A stretch of DNA of 13,558 nt, from NCBI GenBank assembly GCA_038330085.1, contig JBBQNP010000122.1, forward strand, positions 1-13,558. The letters run 5' to 3'. The notes under the pieces were generated by a model. It saw only the letters and a program-made list of their open reading frames with translations. It did not search any database and was not told the DNA's origin. Shown here in pieces: positions 1 to 7,235 of this stretch. The position numbers and the translations under genes were made by a program. The first letter of the stretch is position 1. Each line of letters starts with the position of its first letter. The stretch is from JAEUIA01 sp038330085 (GTDB lineage Bacteria > Planctomycetota > UBA1135 > GCA-002686595).

Positions 1-93
1 CCCCCGCCTCCCCCCCCCCCCCCCGGCGCTTTTCCTCTGGGGCGCGGGGCGGCCGGCCCGGGCCGGCGGCGCGCCCGCCCCCCCCCACGACCC
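1..93. other. C/G homopolymer-rich low-complexity stretch
   Basis: The first 93 bases are almost entirely C and G. There is a run of 15 C at 10-24, a second C-rich run around 77-86, and a perfect 16-bp palindrome at 52-67 (gccggcccgggccggc). No coding sequence is supported here. It lies just downstream of the stop codon of the minus-strand reductase gene, so the palindrome might help end that transcript. A contig edge or poor-quality sequence would look the same. Confidence 0.6.
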
Positions 94-1650
94 TCAGACT
101 TCCACGACTTCGAGGTCCGACTGCGGGCGCGCGACGCACGCGTACGCGAGGCCCTTCTTCTTCTCGTCTTCGGTGATCTCGCAGTGCTCGCCGTAGTCGA
201 CGGTCCCGCTCGCGACCTTGACCTTGCAGTCGCCGCACGAGCCGCTGCGGCAGCCGTAGTTGATCTCGATGCCGTTCGCTTCCGCGAGATCGAGCAGGCT
301 GGCTTCGCCGTCGGTCTCCACGTTCTTCCCGGCCTTCGAGAAGCGCACCTTGAACCCGCCAGCCGCTGCGAGCGCTGCCTGTGACGGAGGCGGAATCGCA
401 GGAGCCTCTGCCGTTACCGCCAAACTGGGCGCGACCATCACGTGCTTGGGGACATCGCGCGGCTGCACCTTCTCGCCCTTGACCACGCGCGCTTCGCCAA
501 AGCTCTCCAAGTGCAACTGCGCGATCGGGAACTCGATCGCTCTCAAGCAGTCCTTGACCGCATCCATGAACGGACTCGGTCCGCACATGAAGGCATGTCG
601 CTCGTGCAAATCCGGCACGAGCAGCTTCAACATCGACGCGTCGCACCGACCCGTCAGGCCCGTCCAAGTCTCACCGCCGCTCCACCTGTTCGTCATCGTC
701 ATCGCGACGCGGATCCCAGAGTGCCGCGACGACATCCACTCGAGCTCGTTCTTGAAGATCACGTCCTTGGGCGTGCGCGCCGAGACGAACAAGAACGCGT
801 CGACGTCGGCTGCCGTGTCGATCACCCAGCGCAGCATCGACATCACCGGCGTGATGCCCGAGCCCGCACCGATGAAGAGCATCTTGCGCGAGGGAAAGTT
901 GAAGCACGAGAACTTGCCCGACGGGCCGCGCATCGGGATCAGGTCGCCGAGCTTCACGTGGTCGCACATCCAGTTCGACACGAGCCCGCCCGGCACGCGC
1001 TTGATCGTGAGCTCGAGACAGTGCGGCCGCGACGGGCTCGACGAGATCGAGTACGACCGCCGCACGTCCTTGCCGTCGATCGGCAGCCTCAACGTGACGA
1101 ACTGCCCGGGCTTGAACGAGAACAGGACCGGCGTCTCACCCACCATCCGGAACGTCTTGCAGTCGTGCGTCTCGTCGATGATGTCGACCACGCGCAGCTT
1201 GATGTCGCCTTCGCTCCAGAGCTGGACCTTCGTGCGCGGGTCCAACAAGTGGCTCATCAGCGGGCTGGGCTCGGGCGCCGCTTCCATCTCTTCCATCCGC
1301 GGCTCTTCGATGCGTGCCGCGCTACTCGTCTTCGCGGGCGCGACGGCGCTCACCTTGAACTGCAGCTTCAGGTCGCCGATCTCCGCCAAAGATCCGTTCC
1401 GCAGCGCAACGGGCTGATCCGCCGCCAGCCTCTGCCCGTCCAAGAACGTCCCGTTCGTGCTGCCCTTGTCGGACAAGAACCACTGACCGCCGTCGGCGAA
1501 CACGGTCGCGTGCCAGCGCGACATCGCCGAGTCCTCCAACTGCACGTCCATCCCCTGCTTCCTGCCGATCGTCATCATCGGCTTGAGCGGGATCGTCTGG
1601 ACGACCTTGCCGTCCTTGTAGACGACGAGCGATTCTTGCGGCTGTTCCAT
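94..1650 (-). CDS. FHA domain - FAD/NAD(P)H oxidoreductase - [2Fe-2S] ferredoxin fusion protein
   Basis: This 518-residue protein has three parts. Residues about 20-100 form a forkhead-associated domain, with GR at 29-30, SRWH at 44-47 and GSTNGT at 63-68; FHA domains bind phosphothreonine peptides. Residues about 145-390 form a ferredoxin-NADP reductase-type module, with the FAD motif RRSYSIS at 197-203, the nucleotide-binding GAGSGITP at 261-268 and MCGPSPFM at 355-362. After a Pro/Ala-rich linker, residues about 430-518 form a plant-type [2Fe-2S] ferredoxin with Cys 467, 472, 475 and 505. Reductase followed by ferredoxin is the order seen in PaaE/Hcr-type NAD(P)H reductases; the N-terminal FHA is the unusual addition. 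It probably passes electrons from NAD(P)H through flavin to the cluster and on to an unknown acceptor, in the cytoplasm (no signal peptide). I chose the ATG at 1650. An in-frame TTG at 1668 and GTG at 1665 lie upstream, separated from the ATG by a run of eight C. No strong ribosome binding site decides between them. Confidence 0.9.
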   Translation of the reverse strand: MEQPQESLVVYKDGKVVQTIPLKPMMTIGRKQGMDVQLEDSAMSRWHATVFADGGQWFLSDKGSTNGTFLDGQRLAADQPVALRNGSLAEIGDLKLQFKVSAVAPAKTSSAARIEEPRMEEMEAAPEPSPLMSHLLDPRTKVQLWSEGDIKLRVVDIIDETHDCKTFRMVGETPVLFSFKPGQFVTLRLPIDGKDVRRSYSISSSPSRPHCLELTIKRVPGGLVSNWMCDHVKLGDLIPMRGPSGKFSCFNFPSRKMLFIGAGSGITPVMSMLRWVIDTAADVDAFLFVSARTPKDVIFKNELEWMSSRHSGIRVAMTMTNRWSGGETWTGLTGRCDASMLKLLVPDLHERHAFMCGPSPFMDAVKDCLRAIEFPIAQLHLESFGEARVVKGEKVQPRDVPKHVMVAPSLAVTAEAPAIPPPSQAALAAAGGFKVRFSKAGKNVETDGEASLLDLAEANGIEINYGCRSGSCGDCKVKVASGTVDYGEHCEITEDEKKKGLAYACVARPQSDLEVVEV

Positions 1651-1658
1651 GGGGGGGG
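1651..1658 (-). other. C8 homopolymer directly before the reductase ATG
   Basis: Eight C in a row on the coding strand lie immediately before the ATG of the FHA-reductase gene and after in-frame TTG (1668) and GTG (1665) codons. If translation begins upstream, a length change in this tract would shift the frame. If it begins at the ATG, the tract only occupies the ribosome-binding region. Confidence 0.5.
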
Positions 1659-1848
1659 CACTCACCAAGCCATCGAGGCTTCAGAGAACGGAAGCGAAAG
1701 GAACGGCATCACGACGCCACCGAACTCGAGCAGCGCCACACGATCGATCGCGCGAATTCTGCTCGAATCACTCCTCGCTCGCCACTTTCCCGTCCCCGAT
1801 GGCTGCGCGGATGCGACCGGTCTCCGGTGGGCGAGCGAGCCGGCACCC

Positions 1849-1899
1849 TCAGGCGACCGCGGGGGCGATGTGCTCGGTGCGGGTCTCGGCTTCGCTCAT
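1849..1899 (-). pseudogene. hsdR: Remnant of type I restriction endonuclease subunit R (N-terminus only)
   Basis: The ATG at 1899 overlaps the stop of the repaired rhuM frame (ATGA overlap). It opens a 16-residue peptide, MSEAETRTEHIAPAVA, which ends at a TGA at 1849. HsdR proteins commonly begin with a sequence close to NEAETRAEHIDPAL, so this looks like the first 15 or so residues of hsdR. The rest of this roughly 1000-residue protein is missing. In the same frame after the stop, sequence continues to another TGA at 1768, ending ETGRIRAAIGDGKVASEE; I could not assign that part. The match is short, but its position after rhuM is what an intact locus would show. Confidence 0.65.
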
Positions 1900-2072
1900 G
1901 ACTTCGGCCCCTGGGGCTTTCGTTCGGTGGGCAGCTTCTTCACTTCGTCCTCGAGCTCGTTGAGCGTATCGGACTCGGCGTCGCGTTCGAGCTTCGCGCG
2001 ACGCTCGGATGCGAAGCGCTCGTACTCATGCTCCGCGAGTGCGTCAGCCTGCTCACGGCTCACCTTCCCGGC
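1896..2072 (-). pseudogene. Frameshifted C-terminal part of the RhuM-like protein
   Basis: This 58-codon stretch reads AGKVSREQADALAEHEYERF and continues as a charged tail ending QGPKS, with a TGA at 1896. It is what the end of a RhuM family protein should look like, but it lies in a different frame from the upstream part. Restoring one G on the coding strand at about 2075-2076 (CTC CGG ATG to CTC CGG GAT) joins ERAILR to DAGKVSREQA and gives a 350-residue protein. That single base is either a real mutation or an assembly or sequencing error. Confidence 0.8.
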
Positions 2073-2947
2073 ATCCGGAGGATCGCGCGCTCGTTCAGGC
2101 GCAAGAAGTCATCGAGGCGTGTCCGCCAATCGTTCAAGAAGATCTGCTTGCGCCGCCGTGCCTGGTCCTCGGCGAAGTCGAGGAACATGACGACGATGCG
2201 GTTCAGGCCGTCGATCTCCCCTTCGCGCAGGTACTTCTTGGCCACGGTCCCGTCGCCTTTGCGGACGACGTCGCCCTTCCAAGCGGTCAGCCCCATGTTG
2301 GCCTGCGCGGAGTTGGCTCGCTCAACGATCAACTCGGGCGCGGTCTTGCCGGTGATGGCGAAGTGCAGCTTGTTCTGCACCGTCTGGAAGAACGTCTGCG
2401 TGTCCGGCTCGGTGGGAGAATAGTCGGCAGCGAGCGCCAAGATCTCGCGCACGCGCAGGTACACGCGTCGCTCGCTCGCGCGGATGTCGCGAATGCGCTC
2501 GAGGAGTTCGTCGAAGTAGTCGGTGTGGCCTTTGCCCGGCGGGTTCTTCAGGCGCTCGTCGTCGATCGTGAAGCCCTTGACGAGGAACTCGGTCAAGCGC
2601 GCGGTCGCCCACTGGCGGAACTGGGTGCCGCGCGAGCTGCGGACGCGGTAGCCGACAGCCAGGATCGCGGGCAGGCTGTAGTGCTCGAGGTCGCGCGTCA
2701 CCTGCCGGGCGCCCTCGGATCGAACTATTCGGAAACTCCGAATAGTTGCCTCAGGCGCAAGTTCTGCGTCCGCGAAGATGCCCTTCAGGTGCTCGTTGAC
2801 CGTCGGCACCGTGATCTGGAACAGCTCGGCGATCAGCGCCTGCGTGAGCCAGATCGTCTCGTTCTCGAAGCGGCACTCGATCCGCGTGCGGCCATCCTCG
2901 GTCTGGTAGAGGACGAGGCTCGACTGCGGCGGGTCGTTGTCGGGCAT
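2060..2947 (-). CDS. RhuM family protein, 3' end frameshifted
   Basis: This 295-residue frame starts at the ATG at 2947, eight bases after the hsdS remnant stop, with AAGGA five bases before the ATG. It matches the RhuM family (named after the Salmonella pathogenicity-island protein). Visible family features are SLVLYQTEDGRTRIECRF near the N-terminus, the helix-turn-helix-like segment ETIWLTQALIAELF, the segment IRSFRIVRSEG, AVGYRVRSSRGTQFRQWA and TDYFDELLERIRDIR. RhuM genes are often found inside type I restriction-modification operons, and remnants of one flank this gene. The biochemical role of RhuM is not established. The frame ends early in LRMPGR because of a one-base loss near 2075; the true C-terminus continues in another frame to 1896. 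An open stretch upstream of 2947, to 3130, is not part of the protein. Confidence 0.85.
   Translation of the reverse strand: MPDNDPPQSSLVLYQTEDGRTRIECRFENETIWLTQALIAELFQITVPTVNEHLKGIFADAELAPEATIRSFRIVRSEGARQVTRDLEHYSLPAILAVGYRVRSSRGTQFRQWATARLTEFLVKGFTIDDERLKNPPGKGHTDYFDELLERIRDIRASERRVYLRVREILALAADYSPTEPDTQTFFQTVQNKLHFAITGKTAPELIVERANSAQANMGLTAWKGDVVRKGDGTVAKKYLREGEIDGLNRIVVMFLDFAEDQARRRKQIFLNDWRTRLDDFLRLNERAILRMPGR
2723..2747. repeat. Perfect 11-bp inverted repeat with 3-nt loop inside rhuM
   Basis: AACTATTCGGA at 2723-2733 and TCCGAATAGTT at 2737-2747 are exact reverse complements separated by AAC. The stretch is more AT-rich than its surroundings and encodes the TIRSFRIVRS segment of the RhuM-like protein. 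It may be a chance product of codon choice or a structured mRNA or DNA site. Confidence 0.75.
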
Positions 2948-2955
2948 GGGTGTCC

Positions 2956-3009
2956 TTATAGCGCGCCAGTGAAGCCTTGGCGCAGCAGGGACTCCTTCAA
3001 GTCGATCAT
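2956..3009 (-). pseudogene. hsdS: Remnant of type I specificity subunit S (C-terminus only)
   Basis: A 17-codon reading MIDLKESLLRQGFTGAL ends in TAA at 2956, eight bases before the rhuM ATG. The ending LKxSLLxxxFTGxL is typical of HsdS C-termini, for example ALKQSLLHKAFTGEL-like ends. Everything upstream of it in hsdS, including both target-recognition domains, is gone; the sequence runs directly into the hsdM start. The ATG at 3009 overlaps the stop of the hsdM fragment and is probably accidental. Confidence 0.7.
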
Positions 3010-3092
3010 GGCTCGGTGTAGCCGAACTCGGTCGTGCAGCCGTCATTGTCGGCGAGCACGCCGTCGATGTTCCTGAAGTCCTGTTCGAACAT
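3006..3092 (-). pseudogene. hsdM: Remnant of type I DNA methyltransferase subunit M (N-terminus only)
   Basis: The ATG at 3092 opens a 28-residue frame beginning MFEQDFRNIDGVL and continuing to GCTTEFGYTEP before a TGA at 3006. HsdM proteins of one large group start MFEQxFKNIDDVL and continue GCTTELDYTEQTSW, so the match covers almost every position. After TEP the sequence changes at once into the hsdS end, which marks a deletion junction at about 3008-3012 that removed most of hsdM and hsdS. GGTGG just before the ATG could be its old ribosome binding site. Confidence 0.75.
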
Positions 3093-3180
3093 GGCCCACC
3101 GGTCTTACCTCGCGGGTGTTGCACGCACATGAGCCCACCACCCCGCAGACCTGGGTTCGATCGGAGTGCGTCCCTCGAGC

Positions 3181-3816
3181 TCAGGAATCGAACGCGCGCT
3201 TCGTCGCCACGAGATCGAATTCATCCGGCTTCCAACCATCGAGCCATCCGACGAGCTCCGCGCGCTCGGCTTCATTTCCCATCGAGCTCTTCCACCCCTC
3301 GCCGGTTGCCGCGGCGACGCATCGACTGAATGAGGGGATTCCGCCCGAGTCTTCCGGCGGAAACGCGCGCTCACCACCGGTGAGCACGCGCTTGGCGCGC
3401 CCGTCCCGCTCGACCACGTCGTTCAAGACGACCTCGTGGATCCAACCATCCCCGAAGTCGTATTCGTAGAGGCACCACAGGCCACGCTTCACCCCCACAT
3501 CACCTGCGAGCGGAACTTGCTCGGCGTCAGGAACACGGGCTGCGAAGCCGGAATGGTCCGGTACGCCAGCGATGACAGAACCGCGCTTGCTGGCCCTGAA
3601 CTGGAAGAGGTGTTCGTTGTCCCAGCCGCACGCGTCCTGTATCGCTTCGTGGAGATCCTGAAAAGTTGCGCTCTTCCTCAATAGGAACGAACGCCAGATC
3701 CGAGGCACGGTGCCTCGGAGGCTGACCTCGAATGCGTAGAACGTGGGCACGGCAGACAAAATACCGCCAAGCAATGCGTCCGGCATCACGGGAAGCCGGT
3801 TGCACGGTCGCGTCAC
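3181..3816 (-). CDS. Plasmid pRiA4b ORF-3-like family protein
   Basis: This frame of up to 211 residues matches the pRiA4b ORF-3-like family. Visible family features are the N-terminal strand AFEVSLRGTVPRIWR (28-42), then TFQDLHEAIQDACGW (51-65), HLFQF (69-73), YEYDFGDGWIHEVVL (117-131), GGERAFPPEDSGGI (147-160) and the end FDLVATKRAF. The family has no established enzymatic activity; it is scattered across bacteria, often on plasmids and in accessory regions. The start is uncertain: GTG at 3816 gives 211 residues and ATG at 3786 gives 201. Neither has a clear ribosome binding site, and the conserved part begins only at about residue 28, so the shorter form is equally possible. It is divergent from the kinase gene. 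Confidence 0.85.
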   Translation of the reverse strand: MTRPCNRLPVMPDALLGGILSAVPTFYAFEVSLRGTVPRIWRSFLLRKSATFQDLHEAIQDACGWDNEHLFQFRASKRGSVIAGVPDHSGFAARVPDAEQVPLAGDVGVKRGLWCLYEYDFGDGWIHEVVLNDVVERDGRAKRVLTGGERAFPPEDSGGIPSFSRCVAAATGEGWKSSMGNEAERAELVGWLDGWKPDEFDLVATKRAFDS

Positions 3817-3832
3817 CAGGCGAAGCGCAAGT

Positions 3833-3910
3833 CAGCGATGCAGGTAGAGCGATGGACGCGGTCTCCATCGACGTCCCATCGCTCCAATTGCGCTCTTGCT
3901 AGCATCGCTG
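3833..3910. promoter_or_regulatory. Nested inverted repeats in the divergent promoter region
   Basis: Between the divergent pRiA4b-like and kinase genes there are three overlapping inverted repeats built on the same GCGATG/CATCGC core. The outer pair is CAGCGATGC (3833-3841) with GCATCGCTG (3902-3910). The middle pair is GAGCGATGG (3847-3855) with CCATCGCTC (3876-3884). The inner pair is CGATGGA (3850-3856) with TCCATCG (3864-3870), and it competes with the middle pair for the same left arm. This could be an operator for a dimeric regulator or an RNA switch in the leader. The outer right arm ends one base before the kinase ATG. Confidence 0.5.
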
Positions 3911-3911
3911 C

Positions 3912-6900
3912 ATGGCCTCGGTGCCTTCCCCCGACCGCTCCAACGCTTCCCGCTCGGCCGAAGCGCTCTTCGCCGACTACCTCGCCCAACGTGAAGCGGG
4001 TCGCGCGGTCGACTTCGACCAACTGTGCAACGCGCACCCCGCTCAGGCCCAAGCCCTTCGTCGCGCGTATGAAACGTGGGAGCGCTCGCACCTGCGCGAC
4101 CTCCCCAACACGATCAGCGTCGACGACGCCGCGATCAGCGTCGAGAGCATGGCGCGCGGCGCCGGCGGTGAGTCGCTCATCCAACGCATCTCCAACCAAC
4201 CGCCGAAAGCCGCCAACTACCGCCTCGACGGCGAGATCGCGCGCGGCGGAATGGGCGCGATCCTCAAGGTCTGGGACGAGAACCTGCGCCGTCACCTCGC
4301 GATGAAGGTCGTGCTCGGCGACGAAGCCGGCGGACAGATCGACCCTCAAGCCCTCGCGCGCTTCCTCGAAGAAGCGCAGGTCACCGGACAACTCGATCAC
4401 CCCGGCATCGTGCCCGTGCACGAGCTAGGTCTCGATCCGAAGGGCCGCATCTTCTTCACGATGAAGCTCGTCAAAGGGCGCGACCTCAAGCGCATCTTCG
4501 AGCTCGTCCACGAGAACAAGGAAGGCTGGAACGAGACGCGCGCGCTCGGCGTGATGCTGAAGGTCTGCGAAGCGATGGCGTTCGCGCACGCGAAGGGCGT
4601 GATTCACCGCGACCTCAAGCCGGCCAACGTGATGATCGGCAACTACGGCGAGGTCTACGTGATGGACTGGGGGCTCGCGCGCGTCCTCGGCACCAAGGAC
4701 CACCACGACATTCGCATCAAGCCCGAGTTCACCGCCGGGCTCACGTCGATCCGCACCGAGCAACGCGACAAGCGCGAAGAAGCGGCCGACTCCCCCATCC
4801 TCACGATGGGCGGCGACGTGATGGGCACGCCCGCGTACATGCCGCCGGAACAAGCGTTCGGCGAGGTCGAACAGCTCAACGCGCGCTCGGACGTCTACGC
4901 GATCGGCGCGATGCTCTACCACTTGCTCGCGCGTCACATGCCGTACGTCGAAGCGGGCAAGCGCGTCACGAGCCGCACTGTCTTGTCGATGGTGTGCCAA
5001 GGTCCGCCGGCAACGCTGATTTCGCAGCGCAAGGACATCCCCGCCGAGCTCGTCGCGATCTGCGAGAAGGCGATGTCGCGCGACTCGACCAAGCGTTACC
5101 CGGACACGATGTCGCTCGGCGACGACCTGCGCGCGTACCTCGAGAACCGCGTCGTCGGCGCGTACGAGACGGGCGCGTTCGCAGAAGCCAAGAAGTGGAT
5201 GGCGCGCAACAAGGGCCTCGCCGCCGCGAGCACGGCCGCGCTGGGTGCGCTGCTCATCGGTCTGGTTGCGACACTCGCGCTCTACAGCAAGGCCGAGAAG
5301 AGCGAGCGACGCGCGACGCAGAAGACCGACGATGTCCTGTCGCTCTCCGCCAGCAAGGACCTCGAGGAACTTGTCGCGCGCGCCGATGCGCTCTGGCCCG
5401 CGCATCCCGAGAACATCCCGAAGTACGTCGCGTGGCTCGACGACGCGCACAGCCTGCTCGGGGGTCACAAGGCCGATCCCGAGCACGCGATCCGCGCGCG
5501 ACCGAGCCTCGCCGATCACCAGCGCAAGCTCGCCGAGATCCGTGCTCGCGCTCTGCCGCAGACCGACGAGGAAGCAGCCAAGGATCGCGCGACGCACCCG
5601 CGCGCGCCTGAACTCGCGCGCATGCATGAGCGGCTCGCGTGGATGTCGCGCATGCTCGGTCAGGCGGGCGCGACCGGAGGAGGCGATCCGAACCTGTCGT
5701 CGAGCGAAGCGTCGCTAACCGATCCGATGGCGCTGTACGTCATGGCCCTTCCGCTCGTCGATCCGGATCGCAAGTCGTTCGGGAACGAAGCGCACGGTCT
5801 GGCGCTCGCGCAACATGCCGTCGACAAGGCACCCAAGGAGTTGCGCTCGATGATGCTCGACACGTTGGCCTGGGCGCAGTTCGCGAACGCGCGCTTCGCC
5901 GACGCGCTAGCGACGGAGAACAAGGCGCTCGCCGAAGCTCCCGCGGAACTGCACGCGCAGTACGAGGACAACGTCAAGAAGCTCGAGGCCGCCGTCGCAC
6001 GTTGGCAAGCGCAGGCCGCCGATCGACAGAAGGAACGCGCGCAGCTCGAGACCGAGATCGCGGACCTCGAGAAGGTCGTCGCGCAACGCCGCACGTGGAA
6101 GTTCGCGGCCGACGAAGACGCCTGGTGGCAGGTGCAGCTCTCCACGCTCGTCGCCGGCCTCGAAACCATATCCGGTCCCGGCCAGCGCGCGGGCATCCTC
6201 GCCGACATCGAGAAACGCATGGCGTTCGCGCGCACGATCGAGGAGAAGAGCCTCACCGGACCGGACGTCTCCAGGCGCTGGACCGAAGCGATCGCTTCGA
6301 TCCGCGACGAGAAGAAGTGCCCGAAGTACCGCGGTCTCGTGATCACCCCGCAGCTCGGTCTCGTCCCCGTCGGACGCGACCCCCAGTCGGGGTTGTGGGA
6401 GTTCGCGCACCTGCAGACCGGCGATCTGCCCGGACGCAGCAGCGAGGGCAAGCTCGTCCCAACCGACGCGATGGGCCTGATCTTCGTGCTGATCCCGGGC
6501 GGCACGTTCACGATGGGCTCGCAAAGCGAACACGAGGAAGCACCCAACTTCGATCCCAACTCGATGTTCGTCGAGGCCCCGACGAACTCGGTCTCGCTCG
6601 ATCCGTTCTTCCTCTCGAAGTACGAGATGACGCAAGCGCAGTGGATCGTGTTCCGGGGCGAGAACCCGAGCTTGTGGAAGCCTGACAGCTCGAGCGCGGA
6701 CTCTTCGGAGAAGGCCATCACCCTGCTCCATCCCGTCGAGGACGTGAGCTGGCTCGACTGCACCGAGACGCTGCGTTGCCTCGGTCTGGTGTTGCCGACC
6801 GAAGCGCAATGGGAGTACGCCGAACGCGCCGGGACGACGACGCCCTGGTGGACTGGAAAGGACGCCGACAGTTGGGAAGGCAAGATCAACATCGGCGACG

Positions 6901-7235
6901 GTGATCCGCGCGACAACAGCCACCAGATGTCGCGCAACGACGGCTGGTCGTCGCACGCTCCGATCGGCACGTATCCCGCGAACGCGTTCGGGTTGCACGA
7001 GGTGCTGGGCAACGTTGCGGAGTGGTGTCGTGATCTCTTCGGCGACTACACGCTCGACGTGAGCCCGGGCGACGGCGAGCGCCTCGTGTCAGGGGCACGC
7101 CACCGCATGGTGCGAGGCGGCAACGGCGAAAGTGCAGCGATCCGCGCGCGCTCGGCATCGCGCGAGATTCGCACGCCCGAAGATCACACGCCTTGGATCG
7201 GAGTGCGCCCGGCACGAGCGCTCACCGGTCACTGA
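3912..7235 (+). CDS. Membrane Ser/Thr protein kinase with C-terminal SUMF1/FGE-like domain
   Basis: This 1107-residue protein has a short N-terminal helical region and a PknB-type kinase domain at about 103-412. The glycine loop is GEIARGGMG (107-115), the ATP lysine is K132, the catalytic loop is HRDLKPAN with D234, the metal site is DWG at 252-254, and the P+1 region is GTPAYMPPEQ (305-314). The activation segment is about 50 residues, longer than usual. A hydrophobic helix at about 437-458 is a single membrane span. A region at about 475-730 contains a coiled coil (684-725). Residues about 852-1103 are a formylglycine-generating enzyme-like (SUMF1) domain, with IPGGTFTMGS, LPTEAQWEYAERAG, GNVAEWCRDLF, RMVRGG and the end WIGVRPAR. 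The segment after RGG has no cysteine, so I expect a binding or sensing role rather than formylglycine formation. The likely arrangement is a cytoplasmic kinase and an extracytoplasmic sensor. No strong ribosome binding site precedes the ATG. Confidence 0.92.
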   Translation: MASVPSPDRSNASRSAEALFADYLAQREAGRAVDFDQLCNAHPAQAQALRRAYETWERSHLRDLPNTISVDDAAISVESMARGAGGESLIQRISNQPPKAANYRLDGEIARGGMGAILKVWDENLRRHLAMKVVLGDEAGGQIDPQALARFLEEAQVTGQLDHPGIVPVHELGLDPKGRIFFTMKLVKGRDLKRIFELVHENKEGWNETRALGVMLKVCEAMAFAHAKGVIHRDLKPANVMIGNYGEVYVMDWGLARVLGTKDHHDIRIKPEFTAGLTSIRTEQRDKREEAADSPILTMGGDVMGTPAYMPPEQAFGEVEQLNARSDVYAIGAMLYHLLARHMPYVEAGKRVTSRTVLSMVCQGPPATLISQRKDIPAELVAICEKAMSRDSTKRYPDTMSLGDDLRAYLENRVVGAYETGAFAEAKKWMARNKGLAAASTAALGALLIGLVATLALYSKAEKSERRATQKTDDVLSLSASKDLEELVARADALWPAHPENIPKYVAWLDDAHSLLGGHKADPEHAIRARPSLADHQRKLAEIRARALPQTDEEAAKDRATHPRAPELARMHERLAWMSRMLGQAGATGGGDPNLSSSEASLTDPMALYVMALPLVDPDRKSFGNEAHGLALAQHAVDKAPKELRSMMLDTLAWAQFANARFADALATENKALAEAPAELHAQYEDNVKKLEAAVARWQAQAADRQKERAQLETEIADLEKVVAQRRTWKFAADEDAWWQVQLSTLVAGLETISGPGQRAGILADIEKRMAFARTIEEKSLTGPDVSRRWTEAIASIRDEKKCPKYRGLVITPQLGLVPVGRDPQSGLWEFAHLQTGDLPGRSSEGKLVPTDAMGLIFVLIPGGTFTMGSQSEHEEAPNFDPNSMFVEAPTNSVSLDPFFLSKYEMTQAQWIVFRGENPSLWKPDSSSADSSEKAITLLHPVEDVSWLDCTETLRCLGLVLPTEAQWEYAERAGTTTPWWTGKDADSWEGKINIGDGDPRDNSHQMSRNDGWSSHAPIGTYPANAFGLHEVLGNVAEWCRDLFGDYTLDVSPGDGERLVSGARHRMVRGGNGESAAIRARSASREIRTPEDHTPWIGVRPARALTGH

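Noticed and set aside
260..1417. Long plus-strand open frames opposite the FHA-reductase gene (also 442-2190)
   Set aside because: They are antisense to a clearly conserved protein and have Arg/His-rich composition with no domain; GC-rich DNA gives such shadows.
2948..3130. Upstream extension of the rhuM frame
   Set aside because: It carries no family sequence, covers the hsdS and hsdM remnants in another frame, and the ATG at 2947 has a good ribosome binding site.
3148..3165. GGGTTCGATC resembling a tRNA T-loop
   Set aside because: No matching T-stem, anticodon arm or acceptor stem is found on either strand.
3105..3377. Minus-strand 90-residue open frame ending RATPAR
   Set aside because: It mostly overlaps the pRiA4b-like gene out of frame; the tail between that gene and hsdM matches nothing I recognise.
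4425..5627. Minus-strand 400-residue open frame inside the kinase gene
   Set aside because: It is antisense to conserved kinase motifs, and its composition is typical of a shadow frame.
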